Below are positions 1 to 7,702 of a stretch of 16,819 nucleotides of DNA, piece after piece (within the stretch, counting starts at the first letter, position 1; every line of letters begins with the position of its first letter). The notes below the pieces were generated by a model, which did no database searches, was not told the origin of the DNA, and saw nothing but the letters and a program-made list of their open reading frames with translations. The DNA lies in NCBI GenBank assembly GCA_009827215.1, contig WUAJ01000029.1:1-16819 (forward strand), given 5' to 3'. The position numbers and the translations under genes were made by a program. This DNA is from Phycisphaeraceae bacterium. GTDB lineage: Bacteria > Planctomycetota > Phycisphaerae > Phycisphaerales > UBA1924.

Positions 1-1
1 A

Positions 2-2470
2 AAGTCGATCGATCAGCTCCCATCAGAGATCAAGCCTCCAAAGGACGCTGATGAGGTTCTCGGCGCTATCGAAGGTGTCGAGAAACAACTCGAATCTCTC
101 CGCACTGCCCACGAAGAGCATCGCCGTGTGACCGCCGAACTCGCCGCACGCCGCGCTCAGATCGAAGAAGCCGCGGACTTTGTCGAAGCACGCGAATCAG
201 AACTCGCATCACTCGAGGTCGAACTGGCGCAGATGCGTGAAGAGCTCGAAGAGCGTGAATCAGAAATCGTTCAGCGTGCATCAGGTCTCGAACAGCGTGA
301 ATCACAGCTCGCACAGCACGCAGAGAAGATCGAAGAACTCGAAGCGGTCGTGCAGGACAAATCAGACCAAATCGATCAACGAGTCGAAGAACTCGATAAG
401 CAGCTCGAAGGAATCTCCATCCGCAAGGACGAACTCGCAAAGCTTGAGGAGCAAGCACGCGAGCGTATCGAGAAAGACAACGAGCTCGAAGCAAAGCTCA
501 CCCAAGTTTCCGAGGACCTCGCGAAGACCAAAGCAACACTCGGCGGACGCGAGATCGAGCTCAAGGACCGCGCCAAAGCCGTGGAAGAACTTTCGATCCA
601 AGTCGGATTGCTCGAACAACAACTCAACGAGCAATCCGAAAAGGCGCACGCCGATGAGGAATCATCGCTCAAGCTTGTCGAAGAGATGCAATCCCAGCTC
701 GACGAAGCGAATTTAAAGATCGCGCAGCACGAAGAAGCGATGCAGCGCGCGTTGGACCGCGTAGATGAACTCGAATCCTCAGCTCAGGAACAATCCAAAC
801 AACTCGAAGAAGCGACCAAGACCATCGCAGAGTTTGGATCAATCGAGCAGTCGCAAGCCGAGTCAATCGCAAAGATCGAAGAACTCAAGGCGCAACTCGA
901 TCAAGCGCCAACGAGTGAGCAGATCACAAAGCTCCAGTCTGAACTTGAAGAAACATCAAGCAAGTATGAATCTGCTCAATCCGAAGTCGCTTCGCTGAGA
1001 GATCAGCTTGAAGCTTCACCGACCGATGAGCAGATCCTGAAGCTCCAGACTGAGTTGGAATCTGCAACCACCAAGCATGAGTCCGCACTCGCCGAGGTCG
1101 CATTGCTTAAAGACCAGCTCAATGTGATCGGCGAGTCCGCAACCCAGGACATCGAACAATCCAGCGCCAAGATCGATGAGCTAACCCAAGCATTGGAAGA
1201 TGCGAACGCGAAGCTCGAGCAAACTCAGCAGGATCACGAGCAAATCCAATCGCAGCTCAAAGTCAAACTCGAGGAAGCACTCACCTCCAGCAAACAGCTC
1301 GAGAGCTCGACCGGCGCTCACCAAGCAACCATCGACGAGCTCAAGCTGCAAATCGAGAAGCGTGACGAGCAGATCGAGACCATCCGCTCCAAATACGACG
1401 AGCTCAGCAATCAGCTGCTCGAAGCCGAGGAGTCCTCTGAAAAACAAACCGCCGATGCGCAAGAAGCAAACAAACAAATCGAGCGTCTCGGCGAGCTCCT
1501 CGACGCCGCGGCTCAGCGCGAGCAGGAACTGCTCACAAAGATCGAGGAACTCCAGGAGCAGATGAACTCCGCCGCGAGCGAGTCCGCATCACGAACCGAT
1601 GAATGGACACAGGTTCGTCGCGAGCGATTGGACAAAGTGAAGTCGATCCTGCGTCAGCAGTCCGACAAGGTCCGCCGCGCCACTGAAGCACTCCGCGATC
1701 GCTATGACCAGTGCGAGAAAGTGCTGCTCAAGCGATCCGAGCTCGTCGAAGCGTACCAAGCAGTCGCGGATGCACAGGCAAAGCTCGCCAAGCGTGAAGC
1801 TCGATCTGGCACTCTGCTCGGACTCTCTGGTCTCGGATTACTCCTGATGATGATCGCCGGAATCAGCTGGTTCGTCGCTGGACAAGTACAACCAGGTCAA
1901 TACGCGGCGACTGTCACTGTCGCAGCCAACGCTGGAGAGCGAGCACTCACTTCCGACGACCTCGCTTCTTGGCAAGGATACATCGAGCAGATGGTCAGCG
2001 ATCCTCAGTTCATCGAGCAAGCCGCCTCACGCATGAAGCGCCGCGGGATCGATTCGCTTTCGGTCGCTGGAACCCTCAGCGCCCATATGCAAGATTCGCT
2101 CGATATCACCAGCTCCGAGCCCGGCACAATTACCATGGAATACCGAGGTGATGGTTCCGCTCGCACACAGCGTGTGCTCGATACCTTCGCGATGACCGTG
2201 ACCAGTCAAGCAAACTCGGCGCGTGCACGCCGAATCGACGGAGCGTTGACCACCATCGAAGCACAAGCACAAGTGGGGGATTCACCGCTCGACACCAGCC
2301 GCATCGAAACCGCAGGGATGATTTTCGGCGGTTCATCCTTCGCAACATTCCTCTTCGGAGGCATCTTCTGGAGACGACTCGCGAAGATGAAAGCAAACTT
2401 CGAACGCGATTCACGCGTCGAACCACTCTTCGATGAAGAGTCCTGGGAAGTCGAAGGACAAGACCTCTAA
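2..2470 (+). CDS. Long coiled-coil membrane protein with Wzz-like C-terminal module (5' partial)
   Basis: The frame is open from base 2, so the true start lies upstream; the GTG at 128 is only an internal valine. From the window edge to about base 1790 the protein is an almost unbroken Glu/Gln/Lys/Leu heptad-rich coiled coil. A first membrane helix is encoded at about 1808-1880 (GLSGLGLLLMMIAGISWFV), then about 145 extracytoplasmic residues, then a second helix at about 2318-2371 (MIFGGSSFATFLFGGIFW) and a short charged cytoplasmic tail. The loop contains a 'second-residue ... GTITMEYRGDGSARTQRVLDTF' pattern like that of Wzz/BY-kinase chain-length proteins, where the periplasmic domain sits between two helices. 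Function is inferred: perhaps a polysaccharide export co-factor or a structural envelope tether. The gene ends at a strong hairpin and converges on the anti-sigma gene. Gene existence is very sure; the Wzz relation is moderate. Confidence 0.85.
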   Translation, partial: KSIDQLPSEIKPPKDADEVLGAIEGVEKQLESLRTAHEEHRRVTAELAARRAQIEEAADFVEARESELASLEVELAQMREELEERESEIVQRASGLEQRESQLAQHAEKIEELEAVVQDKSDQIDQRVEELDKQLEGISIRKDELAKLEEQARERIEKDNELEAKLTQVSEDLAKTKATLGGREIELKDRAKAVEELSIQVGLLEQQLNEQSEKAHADEESSLKLVEEMQSQLDEANLKIAQHEEAMQRALDRVDELESSAQEQSKQLEEATKTIAEFGSIEQSQAESIAKIEELKAQLDQAPTSEQITKLQSELEETSSKYESAQSEVASLRDQLEASPTDEQILKLQTELESATTKHESALAEVALLKDQLNVIGESATQDIEQSSAKIDELTQALEDANAKLEQTQQDHEQIQSQLKVKLEEALTSSKQLESSTGAHQATIDELKLQIEKRDEQIETIRSKYDELSNQLLEAEESSEKQTADAQEANKQIERLGELLDAAAQREQELLTKIEELQEQMNSAASESASRTDEWTQVRRERLDKVKSILRQQSDKVRRATEALRDRYDQCEKVLLKRSELVEAYQAVADAQAKLAKREARSGTLLGLSGLGLLLMMIAGISWFVAGQVQPGQYAATVTVAANAGERALTSDDLASWQGYIEQMVSDPQFIEQAASRMKRRGIDSLSVAGTLSAHMQDSLDITSSEPGTITMEYRGDGSARTQRVLDTFAMTVTSQANSARARRIDGALTTIEAQAQVGDSPLDTSRIETAGMIFGGSSFATFLFGGIFWRRLAKMKANFERDSRVEPLFDEESWEVEGQDL
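893..1114 (+). repeat. Two tandem 111-bp units encoding a 37-residue coiled-coil repeat
   Basis: Units 893-1003 and 1004-1114 encode related 37-residue blocks, with the pattern QL(D/E)xxPTxEQIxKLQxELE followed by KxESAxxEVAxLxDQL. A third unit appears to begin at 1115 (QL) but diverges at once. The exact 111-bp period and shared Pro-Thr at the start of each unit show in-frame duplication within the coiled coil. The proline would put a kink at regular spacing. Confidence 0.8.
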
Positions 2471-2500
2471 GCGGATAAACCATGTAAATCTCACAACGCA

Positions 2501-2533
2501 AACCGCCGCATCAGGAGTCCTGATGCGGCGGTT
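2501..2533. terminator. Bidirectional hairpin terminator between convergent genes
   Basis: Arms 2501-2516 (AACCGCCGCATCAGGA) and 2518-2533 are perfectly complementary over 16 bp, with a single-base centre that would open into a small loop. It lies 30 bp after the stop of the coiled-coil gene and 84 bp beyond the stop of the anti-sigma gene, so it can serve both strands. The following U-tract is weak on either strand (GTTGTTGT on +), so termination efficiency is uncertain although the stem is very stable. Confidence 0.75.
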
Positions 2534-2617
2534 GTTGTATCACGAGATTTATGCCTCTGAGAACAAATTGAGAGACCAAGAGAGAGGCAATACCCCAAAC
2601 AGTGGGAAAGTCTTGTC

Positions 2618-3457
2618 TTAAAGATCCGAATCCATGCTGGTCATGACAGGCTCAGCATTCTCGATCGCTTCTGTCATGCCCTGGTAGATCGCGAGCTTCC
2701 GATCACTCTTGAGATTCACGCGGACCTCGAAGTCATCCAGCTCACCTTCGGATGCGAAGGTTGTGACCTCGCGGACCACATTGCCTTCCGCATCAAGCAC
2801 GACCAAGCGGAATGGGTTTTCCTCCGAAGCCTTCATGTTCTTCACGAACAGACGAGCCGTGTCCCAATCCGGATTGTGCCAGACCGACGCGACGGAGTTG
2901 GATGTCCCATCTGAAGATACGAGAGAAACACGCTCAGTGGTCGGATCGAACAGCGTCGATTCAAGGATGTCAGCGCCGATGGTGTCGTAGAGCTGGCCGA
3001 GCAATGCATCAGGAGTCATCTGGTTCACAGTCTGGTTGTTATTCGTCCAGACCACGCTCAGCGCAATGGTCGCAGCTGCGAACCCGATGGTCGATGCACG
3101 CCAGAGACGATGCACGCGTGGAGTCGTTGAGAGTTTGGGTTGGGCGCGACGAGCCGATTCGTGGGTAATGCGACCAGCAACCGCAGGAGTGCTCGCTGCG
3201 ATCCGTTGCTCATTCTCTTGCTCACGCATCGCGGCGCGGACCGCGGAGACCACAAGCTCACGAAGCGCCGGATCGGGCTCGTTATTCGGCATCAAATCGC
3301 CAAAGTCAGCCATCCGAGTCGCTTCTTCGCGAACGAGCAACTGCACAGATTCCGGAGCAGCAGCGAACGCCGCTTCGTACTCTGCGATCTCCGAGTCTTC
3401 GAGAAGACCCAGCGTATGCAACATCGTGCTTTCAATTAGTTCCTGTGTGTTCATCAT
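2618..3457 (-). CDS. RskA-like membrane anti-sigma factor
   Basis: This 279-residue protein follows the sigma factor gene with a 4-bp ATGA overlap, implying translational coupling. The N-terminal 85 residues contain a helical segment (LGLLEDSEIAEYEAAFAAAP, about 17-36) like the sigma-binding domain of RskA-type anti-sigma factors. There is no HxxxCxxC zinc motif. A single membrane helix lies at about 121-137 (ASTIGFAAATIALSVVW). The extracytoplasmic part, 140-279, ends in an RskA-like beta domain (SVWHNPDWDTARLFVKNM ... FRLVVLDAEGNVVREV). The likely role is to hold the upstream sigma factor at the membrane until a signal triggers release, probably by regulated proteolysis. A second ATG one codon in (3454) could be the actual start. 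Role by synteny and domain order is fairly sure; the signal is unknown. Confidence 0.85.
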   Translation of the reverse strand: MMNTQELIESTMLHTLGLLEDSEIAEYEAAFAAAPESVQLLVREEATRMADFGDLMPNNEPDPALRELVVSAVRAAMREQENEQRIAASTPAVAGRITHESARRAQPKLSTTPRVHRLWRASTIGFAAATIALSVVWTNNNQTVNQMTPDALLGQLYDTIGADILESTLFDPTTERVSLVSSDGTSNSVASVWHNPDWDTARLFVKNMKASEENPFRLVVLDAEGNVVREVTTFASEGELDDFEVRVNLKSDRKLAIYQGMTEAIENAEPVMTSMDSDL

Positions 3458-4182
3458 GATGGCACTTCTTCTTCCGTCCGTTCACGCAGCCGAACGAGTG
3501 CTCGGCTCAACGCGGATTTAATCGTCCCGAGTGGGGTATCGAGTTCTTCACTGATCTGTCTGAGTGTCTGACCACCCAAATACGCACGAACAACAACCGT
3601 GCGTTGGAGTTCTGGTAAGGTGTCGACTCTGGTCATCAACGCCTTGAAGTTCTCATCTCGCTCCATCCGAGCAGAGATGTCTTTCGCCGCTGGAGTGTGC
3701 CGACCGTCGCCGTTGGCGCCAGTTGACCCATCATCAAACATGGAGGTCTTGATCCGAGCTCGCTTGCGACGAAGCTTGTCTACAAGGTGTCTGCGTGTCA
3801 GCAGCATGACCCAAGTGACCAGTGCGGCCTTGCGAGGATCGTAACGATCTGCGGTCTTCCAAAGACGGACAAAGATCTCTTGCACCGCGTCGTCCGCCTC
3901 GTCCCGTGTCGGCAGTGACTGGACAGCCATACGAAAAACCAACGATCCGAAACGGTCGTAGAGTTCGCCGACACCGGCTTCCTGGTTGGCTGCAACACGC
4001 TGCATCAACTCGAAATCGATCCTGCCTTGACCCGAAAAATCACTCGCCTTCAACGGAGGAGAGCCATCACCCGCCCCAGCTCCATCAGAGCCGATTGGGG
4101 GGGTGTTTCCGGGTTGTTCCGATTCATTCTTCTTCATATTTCCCGGGTCCACGAGCGTGCCCGGTGCCTGTGAAACGACCAC
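3454..4182 (-). CDS. ECF-type RNA polymerase sigma factor (SigK-like)
   Basis: The 242-residue protein has sigma region 2 at about 57-142 (DEADDAVQEIFVRLWKTADRYDP, then WVMLLTRRHLVDKLRRKRAR for core and -10 binding) and region 4 at about 186-236 (LPELQRTVVVRAYLGGQTLRQI with a helix-turn-helix ending LGTIKSALSRALVRLRE). Regions 1 and 3 are absent, as in extracytoplasmic-function sigmas. The first 55 residues are Gly/Pro/Ser-rich and not part of the family. The GTG start at 4182 is preferred because GGGAGG (4189-4194) lies 6 bases upstream; the internal ATG at 4137 (MKKNESEQ) has only a weak site and would give 227 residues. It is co-transcribed with its anti-sigma partner, which overlaps its stop. 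Target genes are not visible here. Confidence 0.92.
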   Translation of the reverse strand: MVVSQAPGTLVDPGNMKKNESEQPGNTPPIGSDGAGAGDGSPPLKASDFSGQGRIDFELMQRVAANQEAGVGELYDRFGSLVFRMAVQSLPTRDEADDAVQEIFVRLWKTADRYDPRKAALVTWVMLLTRRHLVDKLRRKRARIKTSMFDDGSTGANGDGRHTPAAKDISARMERDENFKALMTRVDTLPELQRTVVVRAYLGGQTLRQISEELDTPLGTIKSALSRALVRLRERTEEEVPS

Positions 4183-4188
4183 AGAGCA

Positions 4189-4194
4189 CCTCCC
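4189..4194 (-). promoter_or_regulatory. Ribosome binding site that decides the sigma factor start
   Basis: On the minus strand this reads GGGAGG, followed by 6 bases (TGCTCT) and then GTG at 4182. It is much better placed than anything before the in-frame ATG at 4137. Confidence 0.7.
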
Positions 4195-4288
4195 TATACG
4201 CTAACAGCATCATACGGATGCTTGCAAGTCCTTCATTTAGGGAATTTTCTGCACTTTGAAATAATCGTTATTCGGACTGTGTTCGTGT

Positions 4289-4301
4289 AGAACAGTGTTC
4301 T
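4289..4301. promoter_or_regulatory. 13-bp perfect palindrome, candidate operator
   Basis: AGAACA-G-TGTTCT is a perfect 6-1-6 inverted repeat in the 187-bp divergent gap between the sigma gene and the pilin-like gene. A further GTGTTC at 4279-4284 repeats the right arm in direct orientation 16 bp away. It ends 25 bp upstream of the -35 candidate of the pilin-like gene, where an activator or repressor could act. No known regulator was matched. Confidence 0.4.
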
Positions 4302-4326
4302 GAGTCCCAGTCCCTCGGAATTGCGC

Positions 4327-4355
4327 TTGCAAAGTTCCCACGAACCCACTATCTT
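4327..4355 (+). promoter_or_regulatory. Sigma-70-like promoter for the pilin-like gene
   Basis: TTGCAA (4327-4332), a 17-base spacer and TATCTT (4350-4355) predict a start near 4362. This is 8 bases before the ATG at 4370, or about 104 bases before the in-frame GTG at 4466. Confidence 0.45.
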
Positions 4356-4369
4356 GTGAGTGCGTTAGG

Positions 4370-5236
4370 ATGGTAAGGCTGAGTAATCGGTCTAGTCCGA
4401 GAATCGTTCATTCACCCAGCAGGAGAGGATCGCCGATACATCGGACACTGAAAGTGGTCTATCTCGTGAGACAGTTTCAACACCAATCAAAGACTCTCCG
4501 CAGTGCGCACACACGCGCCAGCGCGTTCACTCTGATTGATGTGCTCGTGTCGATCGCCGTGATCGGACTGTTGATCGCGATCATGCTCCCAAGCATCTCC
4601 ATGGTTCGTGAGTCCGCACGCAAGGTCATCTGCTCTTCGAGCATGCGTCAAGTAGGCCTCGGGATGAATCTCTACGCCGAGGACAACAAGGAAATGCTCC
4701 CTTCGAGTGTCTTCCTTGCGAACCCCGAAGCACGATTCACCGAAGCGTACTACCCGCATCTCATGGACACCATCCGCACCAACGCAAGCGAGTTCGAACC
4801 TCGCGAGTGGGATCAATGGGACGGATTGGGTTTGCTCTACTACAAGAGCTATGTCACCGCCCCTGGCGTCTACTACTGCCCAAGCCATACCGGTGAGAAC
4901 ACACTCGAGAAGTACGAAGATCAGTGGAACTTCTCCACTGAAGGTGAGATCATCGCAAACTATCAGTTCCGCGGTGTAGGACCAGACGGCCAACGCCATC
5001 TCTACAACATGCGTGCTACCGACGCGATGGTCACCGACTCACTCCGCTCAGTCGAAGACCTGAATCACGAGAACGGGCTCAATGTGCTCGCTGCAGGTCT
5101 TTCCGTCGCGTGGTTCGAAGACATCGACAGCCGACTCATGCAGTCTGTCATGTCCCGTACCGACGAATCCATCGCCGACGACACCACCCAAGCGTGGCAA
5201 CTCTTCGACGGCGGACCTCGTCCGATTGACGACTAG
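4370..5236 (+). CDS. Prepilin-type N-terminal domain protein (type II secretion/pilin-like)
   Basis: Residues 51-75 form a class III signal: a basic stretch, then A-F-T-L-I-D-V-L followed by a hydrophobic helix (SIAVIGLLIAIMLP). Cleavage by prepilin peptidase would fall before Phe53, after Ala instead of the usual Gly. The normally conserved Glu at +5 is Asp. After the helix comes SMRQVGLGMNLYAEDNKEMLP, typical of planctomycete pseudopilin-like proteins, then a soluble domain with two Cys (VICSSS, YYCPSH). With ATG 4370 the leader is 52 residues, unusually long and without a ribosome site; in-frame GTGs at 4454 and 4466 would give shorter, more normal leaders (the second about 20 residues), so the start is uncertain. 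It is divergent from the sigma operon and codirectional with the isomerase gene 62 bp downstream. The substrate or assembly it serves is unknown. Confidence 0.8.
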   Translation: MVRLSNRSSPRIVHSPSRRGSPIHRTLKVVYLVRQFQHQSKTLRSAHTRASAFTLIDVLVSIAVIGLLIAIMLPSISMVRESARKVICSSSMRQVGLGMNLYAEDNKEMLPSSVFLANPEARFTEAYYPHLMDTIRTNASEFEPREWDQWDGLGLLYYKSYVTAPGVYYCPSHTGENTLEKYEDQWNFSTEGEIIANYQFRGVGPDGQRHLYNMRATDAMVTDSLRSVEDLNHENGLNVLAAGLSVAWFEDIDSRLMQSVMSRTDESIADDTTQAWQLFDGGPRPIDD

Positions 5237-5298
5237 GCCAACCACCAACTCATTTCCAAGCCAATGCACAACGCTGTCTTTGCGTATATTGTGTGGAC

Positions 5299-6384
5299 AT
5301 GACCACCAACACATCCGTCGTACGCTTGTTTGCCGCCTTACTCGCGTTCCTCGTGATCACCCCAACGCTCGCGCAGATCACCCCAGAGCGCTTGTACTAC
5401 GGCGTAGGACAACGCGTGATCGTCAACATCGAAGTCCCTCAAGGATTCTTCGGAGAGATCACCGTCCGTGTCTATGACCCAATCGCCCAGGAATGGACCC
5501 ACGAAGCGCCCGCCGCGAGCGGACGCGTCGATCTCACCAGTTTGCTCCCATACCTCTGGGAAACCAAACCACAGACTGTCAGCTATGCACAGCTCGAACT
5601 TGACGGCACGCCAACCGGCGCCCCGCTCGTGCTCCAGCCGTTGGTTACTCCCAATCGCGCCAAACTCGTTGACGCAACCACGATGGCGCTCTCAGAGGAC
5701 CCTCGAGGAGCCGTAGTCTTTGAAGACAAGCGACTCCCAGCGCTCCAAGCGCAAGGTAAGTCCGAATCCGGACTCCGACAAGTCACCTTCTCAGGACTCC
5801 GCGTGTATGTCGATCAAGAAGTCGTCATGAACACAAGCGCCGGAGATATCGTCTTCCGCATGCGTCCCGACGCCGCGCCCAACACGGCGTACAACTTCCT
5901 CCATCTCACAGACGGAGGCTTTTACACCAACATCATCTTCCACCGCATCGTCGCAGCCCTTCCCAACGGCAATCCATTCGTCATCCAAGTCGGAGACCTC
6001 TCAGGAACAGGTTCAGGAGGTCCCGGATACATGATCGATCTCGAGGACTCATCACTCCCGCATGACTTCGGAGTCCTCTCGATGGCACGCGACTCGGATC
6101 CCGACACCAACGGCTCACAAGTTTTCGTCGCGCTCTCCAGAGAAGGGACCGCATTCCTCGATGGACGCTACACCGCATTCGCTGAAGCCGTCCAAGGCGC
6201 CCAGGTCATCCGCGAGATCGCAGCGACTCCTGTTGGAGCCGAGGACCGTCCGATGGATCCCCCCATGCTCCTGAGCTGCACCACGCGCGACGCGCCTCCA
6301 ATCCAAGATCGGCTCCCAGCACTGTCCACGCTGCAACAATCTCCAGCCGTGCAGGAACCCGATCCCAACGAACCGGATCGTTGA
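5299..6384 (+). CDS. Exported cyclophilin-type peptidyl-prolyl cis-trans isomerase
   Basis: The first 25 residues are a Sec signal (VVRLFAALLAFLVITPTLA, cleavage before Gln26). Residues about 30-170 form an extra N-terminal domain, rich in beta strands, that I do not recognise. Residues about 174-315 are the cyclophilin fold: VMNTSAGDIVFRM, then FHRI (Arg216, the catalytic Arg), QVGD (Gln230), GTGSGGPGY, SMAR, NGSQVF (Gln274) and FLDGRYTAF. The active-site residues of the family are all present; the tryptophan of eukaryotic cyclophilins is Phe, as is usual in bacteria. The Pro-rich C-terminal 45 residues look disordered. It should catalyse proline isomerisation during folding of envelope proteins. 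The ATG at 5299 is chosen; an in-frame GTG at 5293 adds two residues. It converges on the beta-barrel gene with 27 bp between stops. Confidence 0.92.
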   Translation: MTTNTSVVRLFAALLAFLVITPTLAQITPERLYYGVGQRVIVNIEVPQGFFGEITVRVYDPIAQEWTHEAPAASGRVDLTSLLPYLWETKPQTVSYAQLELDGTPTGAPLVLQPLVTPNRAKLVDATTMALSEDPRGAVVFEDKRLPALQAQGKSESGLRQVTFSGLRVYVDQEVVMNTSAGDIVFRMRPDAAPNTAYNFLHLTDGGFYTNIIFHRIVAALPNGNPFVIQVGDLSGTGSGGPGYMIDLEDSSLPHDFGVLSMARDSDPDTNGSQVFVALSREGTAFLDGRYTAFAEAVQGAQVIREIAATPVGAEDRPMDPPMLLSCTTRDAPPIQDRLPALSTLQQSPAVQEPDPNEPDR

Positions 6385-6411
6385 AACAGTCCATAGTTCT
6401 TGTTGAGTTGA

Positions 6412-7413
6412 TCAGAACGAGATCTTCAACCCCGCGCCAACAAACACCGATGGATCGATGTCTTCATCAACCACCGTGTTCCCCGCGCTGTTGAGGATCT
6501 CCATGTTGCCCGCGAGTGTCACACCGACCTCCGCGAACAGAGAAACACGCGATGAATCCCCGCCGTTGAAATCGATGTAGTAGGACACAGGCACACCGGT
6601 CGTGTTCACCGCGCCGTCTGGGACCAGCGTGTTGTCATCATCAATCCGGAAGCTCTGTCCATTGAACCTCGCTTGGATCCCCATGCTCAGCTCATCGCTC
6701 CACTTGTAGTTGAGCCGAGCGCCAGGACCCTCAGTGCGGATCGACCAATACTCATCAATCGTGTACGAAACCTGCGGCAACGGCACAATCCGCACATCGT
6801 CCTCAATCTGTGAGAATACACCGACCCCAATCCCGAGCTGAAGCTTTGGATTCACCTGGAACATGAACCCACCCAGCGCGTTCCAGACCAACGCATCACT
6901 CGCGCCACCCTCACCAGCGAATCCAATTCCACCTCCGACGAAGAATGAACGCTCCCTGTCGATCGCCCGCGTGTACAAGCCGTCAAAGCCGTACTCAATG
7001 ACTGTATCAAACTGGGTACCCACCGTCCCAGCAGTGGTCCCCGCCGCACCCGCCGGCGGTGTGATGTCATAGTCCGTGAGCTCCACGCCAACCTTCAGCA
7101 GCAGTCGTGCCCGATCATCGATCGGGATCAGGAACCCAAGATCCGCGCCATACTGACGAGTCTCGATCTCACCAACCGCCGTGTCAAAGTCCGTCTCCGC
7201 ATTGAATCGTGCGCCCAGGTCCAGAGTCACAACTGTGCCGGGACCTTTAGACTCCGCGATCTGCTCGACCTCTCGATCATTAGCTGTTGTGGTCACTTCC
7301 GGATCTGATTCCTGACCCGAATCCTGAGCGAGTGCCAATCCGGAACATGACAACAGCACGGAAAGGACGAAATATGGGACCATTAGTGGGATCGAGGACG
7401 ATGACTTTGCCAT
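6412..7413 (-). CDS. Outer-membrane beta-barrel protein, function unknown
   Basis: The 333-residue protein has a signal peptide (residues 1-29, PYFVLSVLLSCSGLALA, cleavage before Gln30). After a Glu/Asp-rich linker, alternating polar/apolar strands continue to the end (TVVTLDLGARFNAE, YGADLGFLIPI, RLLLKVGVELTDYD, SFFVGGGIGFAGE, KLQLGIGVGVFSQ, RVSLFAEVGVTLAG) and finish in FVGAGLKISF. The terminal Phe is the usual signal for BAM-dependent barrel insertion. The start at 7413 is preferred because AGGAG lies 8 bases upstream; an in-frame ATG at 7434 would add MRAGDLF before the signal. It may be a simple porin or structural barrel; nothing points to a ligand. Presence of an outer-membrane barrel implies a Gram-negative envelope. 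Confidence 0.85.
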   Translation of the reverse strand: MAKSSSSIPLMVPYFVLSVLLSCSGLALAQDSGQESDPEVTTTANDREVEQIAESKGPGTVVTLDLGARFNAETDFDTAVGEIETRQYGADLGFLIPIDDRARLLLKVGVELTDYDITPPAGAAGTTAGTVGTQFDTVIEYGFDGLYTRAIDRERSFFVGGGIGFAGEGGASDALVWNALGGFMFQVNPKLQLGIGVGVFSQIEDDVRIVPLPQVSYTIDEYWSIRTEGPGARLNYKWSDELSMGIQARFNGQSFRIDDDNTLVPDGAVNTTGVPVSYYIDFNGGDSSRVSLFAEVGVTLAGNMEILNSAGNTVVDEDIDPSVFVGAGLKISF

Positions 7414-7564
7414 GAATAAATCTCCTGCTCGCATGGTACCCCCTCTTGTTCGCTCTCAGGCAACGATCGGATGAAGATTCCGTGCCCAAACAACTCGCCG
7501 AGCGACAAATTCAAGGCTACACTCATGCCCTGATCTGGTCGATAGACCACATCTGGATAGCCCT

Positions 7565-7637
7565 GGGGGGCTAACTCAATTGGTAGAGTGCCAGCTTTGC
7601 AAGCTGGAAGTTAGGGGTTCAAGTCCCCTGCCCTCCA
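7565..7637 (+). tRNA. tRNA-Ala (anticodon UGC)
   Basis: A full cloverleaf is visible in 73 bases. The acceptor stem is GGGGGGC / GCCCTCC with the G3-U70 wobble that is the alanine identity element; the discriminator base is A. The D arm is ACTC-AATTGGTA-GAGT, the anticodon arm CCAGC-TTTGCAA-GCTGG with TGC in the middle, and the T arm AGGGG-TTCAAGT-CCCCT. The 3' CCA is not encoded. Its 3' half is the likely attachment site of the phage whose integrase follows; integration leaves the gene intact at this end. Confidence 0.96.
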
Positions 7638-7640
7638 CTT
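7602..7640. other. Putative left attachment site (attL) in the tRNA 3' half
   Basis: Tyrosine integrases of tRNA-targeting phages usually recombine inside the 3' half of the tRNA (anticodon loop to T arm), with int just downstream, exactly as here. The core cannot be delimited because no second copy of this sequence occurs in the window; the right copy must be outside. Bounds given are approximate. Confidence 0.4.
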
Positions 7641-7644
7641 ACTC

Positions 7645-7685
7645 AAGTCCCTGAAAACACAGTGTTTCAGGGACTTTTTCTTTTT
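7645..7685 (+). terminator. Intrinsic terminator after tRNA-Ala
   Basis: A 12-bp perfect stem (AAGTCCCTGAAA, 7645-7656, with 7665-7676), an 8-base loop and the T-rich run TTTTTCTTTTT form a classic Rho-independent terminator 7 bases after the tRNA. It insulates the integrase from tRNA transcription. It could lie on either side of the real phage junction. Confidence 0.9.
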
Positions 7686-7702
7686 AGGTTACTCATGAAT
7701 AT

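Noticed and set aside
128..130. GTG as the start of the coiled-coil gene
   Set aside because: The same frame is open and coiled-coil-like back to base 2, so the start lies outside the window.
3036..3521. Open frame antisense to the anti-sigma gene
   Set aside because: Shadow of the real gene; no start site or domain.
4289..4301. LexA (SOS) box
   Set aside because: The half-sites GAAC and GTTC are 3 bases apart, not the 4 of the Gram-positive box, and the arms do not match other known LexA boxes.
5285..5290. TATATT as a -10 for a leaderless cyclophilin mRNA
   Set aside because: No acceptable -35 lies 16-18 bases upstream, so the box is not supported.
6360..6383. Hairpin at the end of the cyclophilin gene (CAACGA/TCGTTG)
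   Set aside because: The stem is 6 bp, inside coding sequence, and not followed by a T-tract, so it is not called a terminator.
7340..7360. Lipobox (LLSC) in the beta-barrel protein leader
   Set aside because: A better signal peptidase I site (ALA-Q) follows, and Leu is unusual at the second lipobox position; barrels are rarely lipoproteins.
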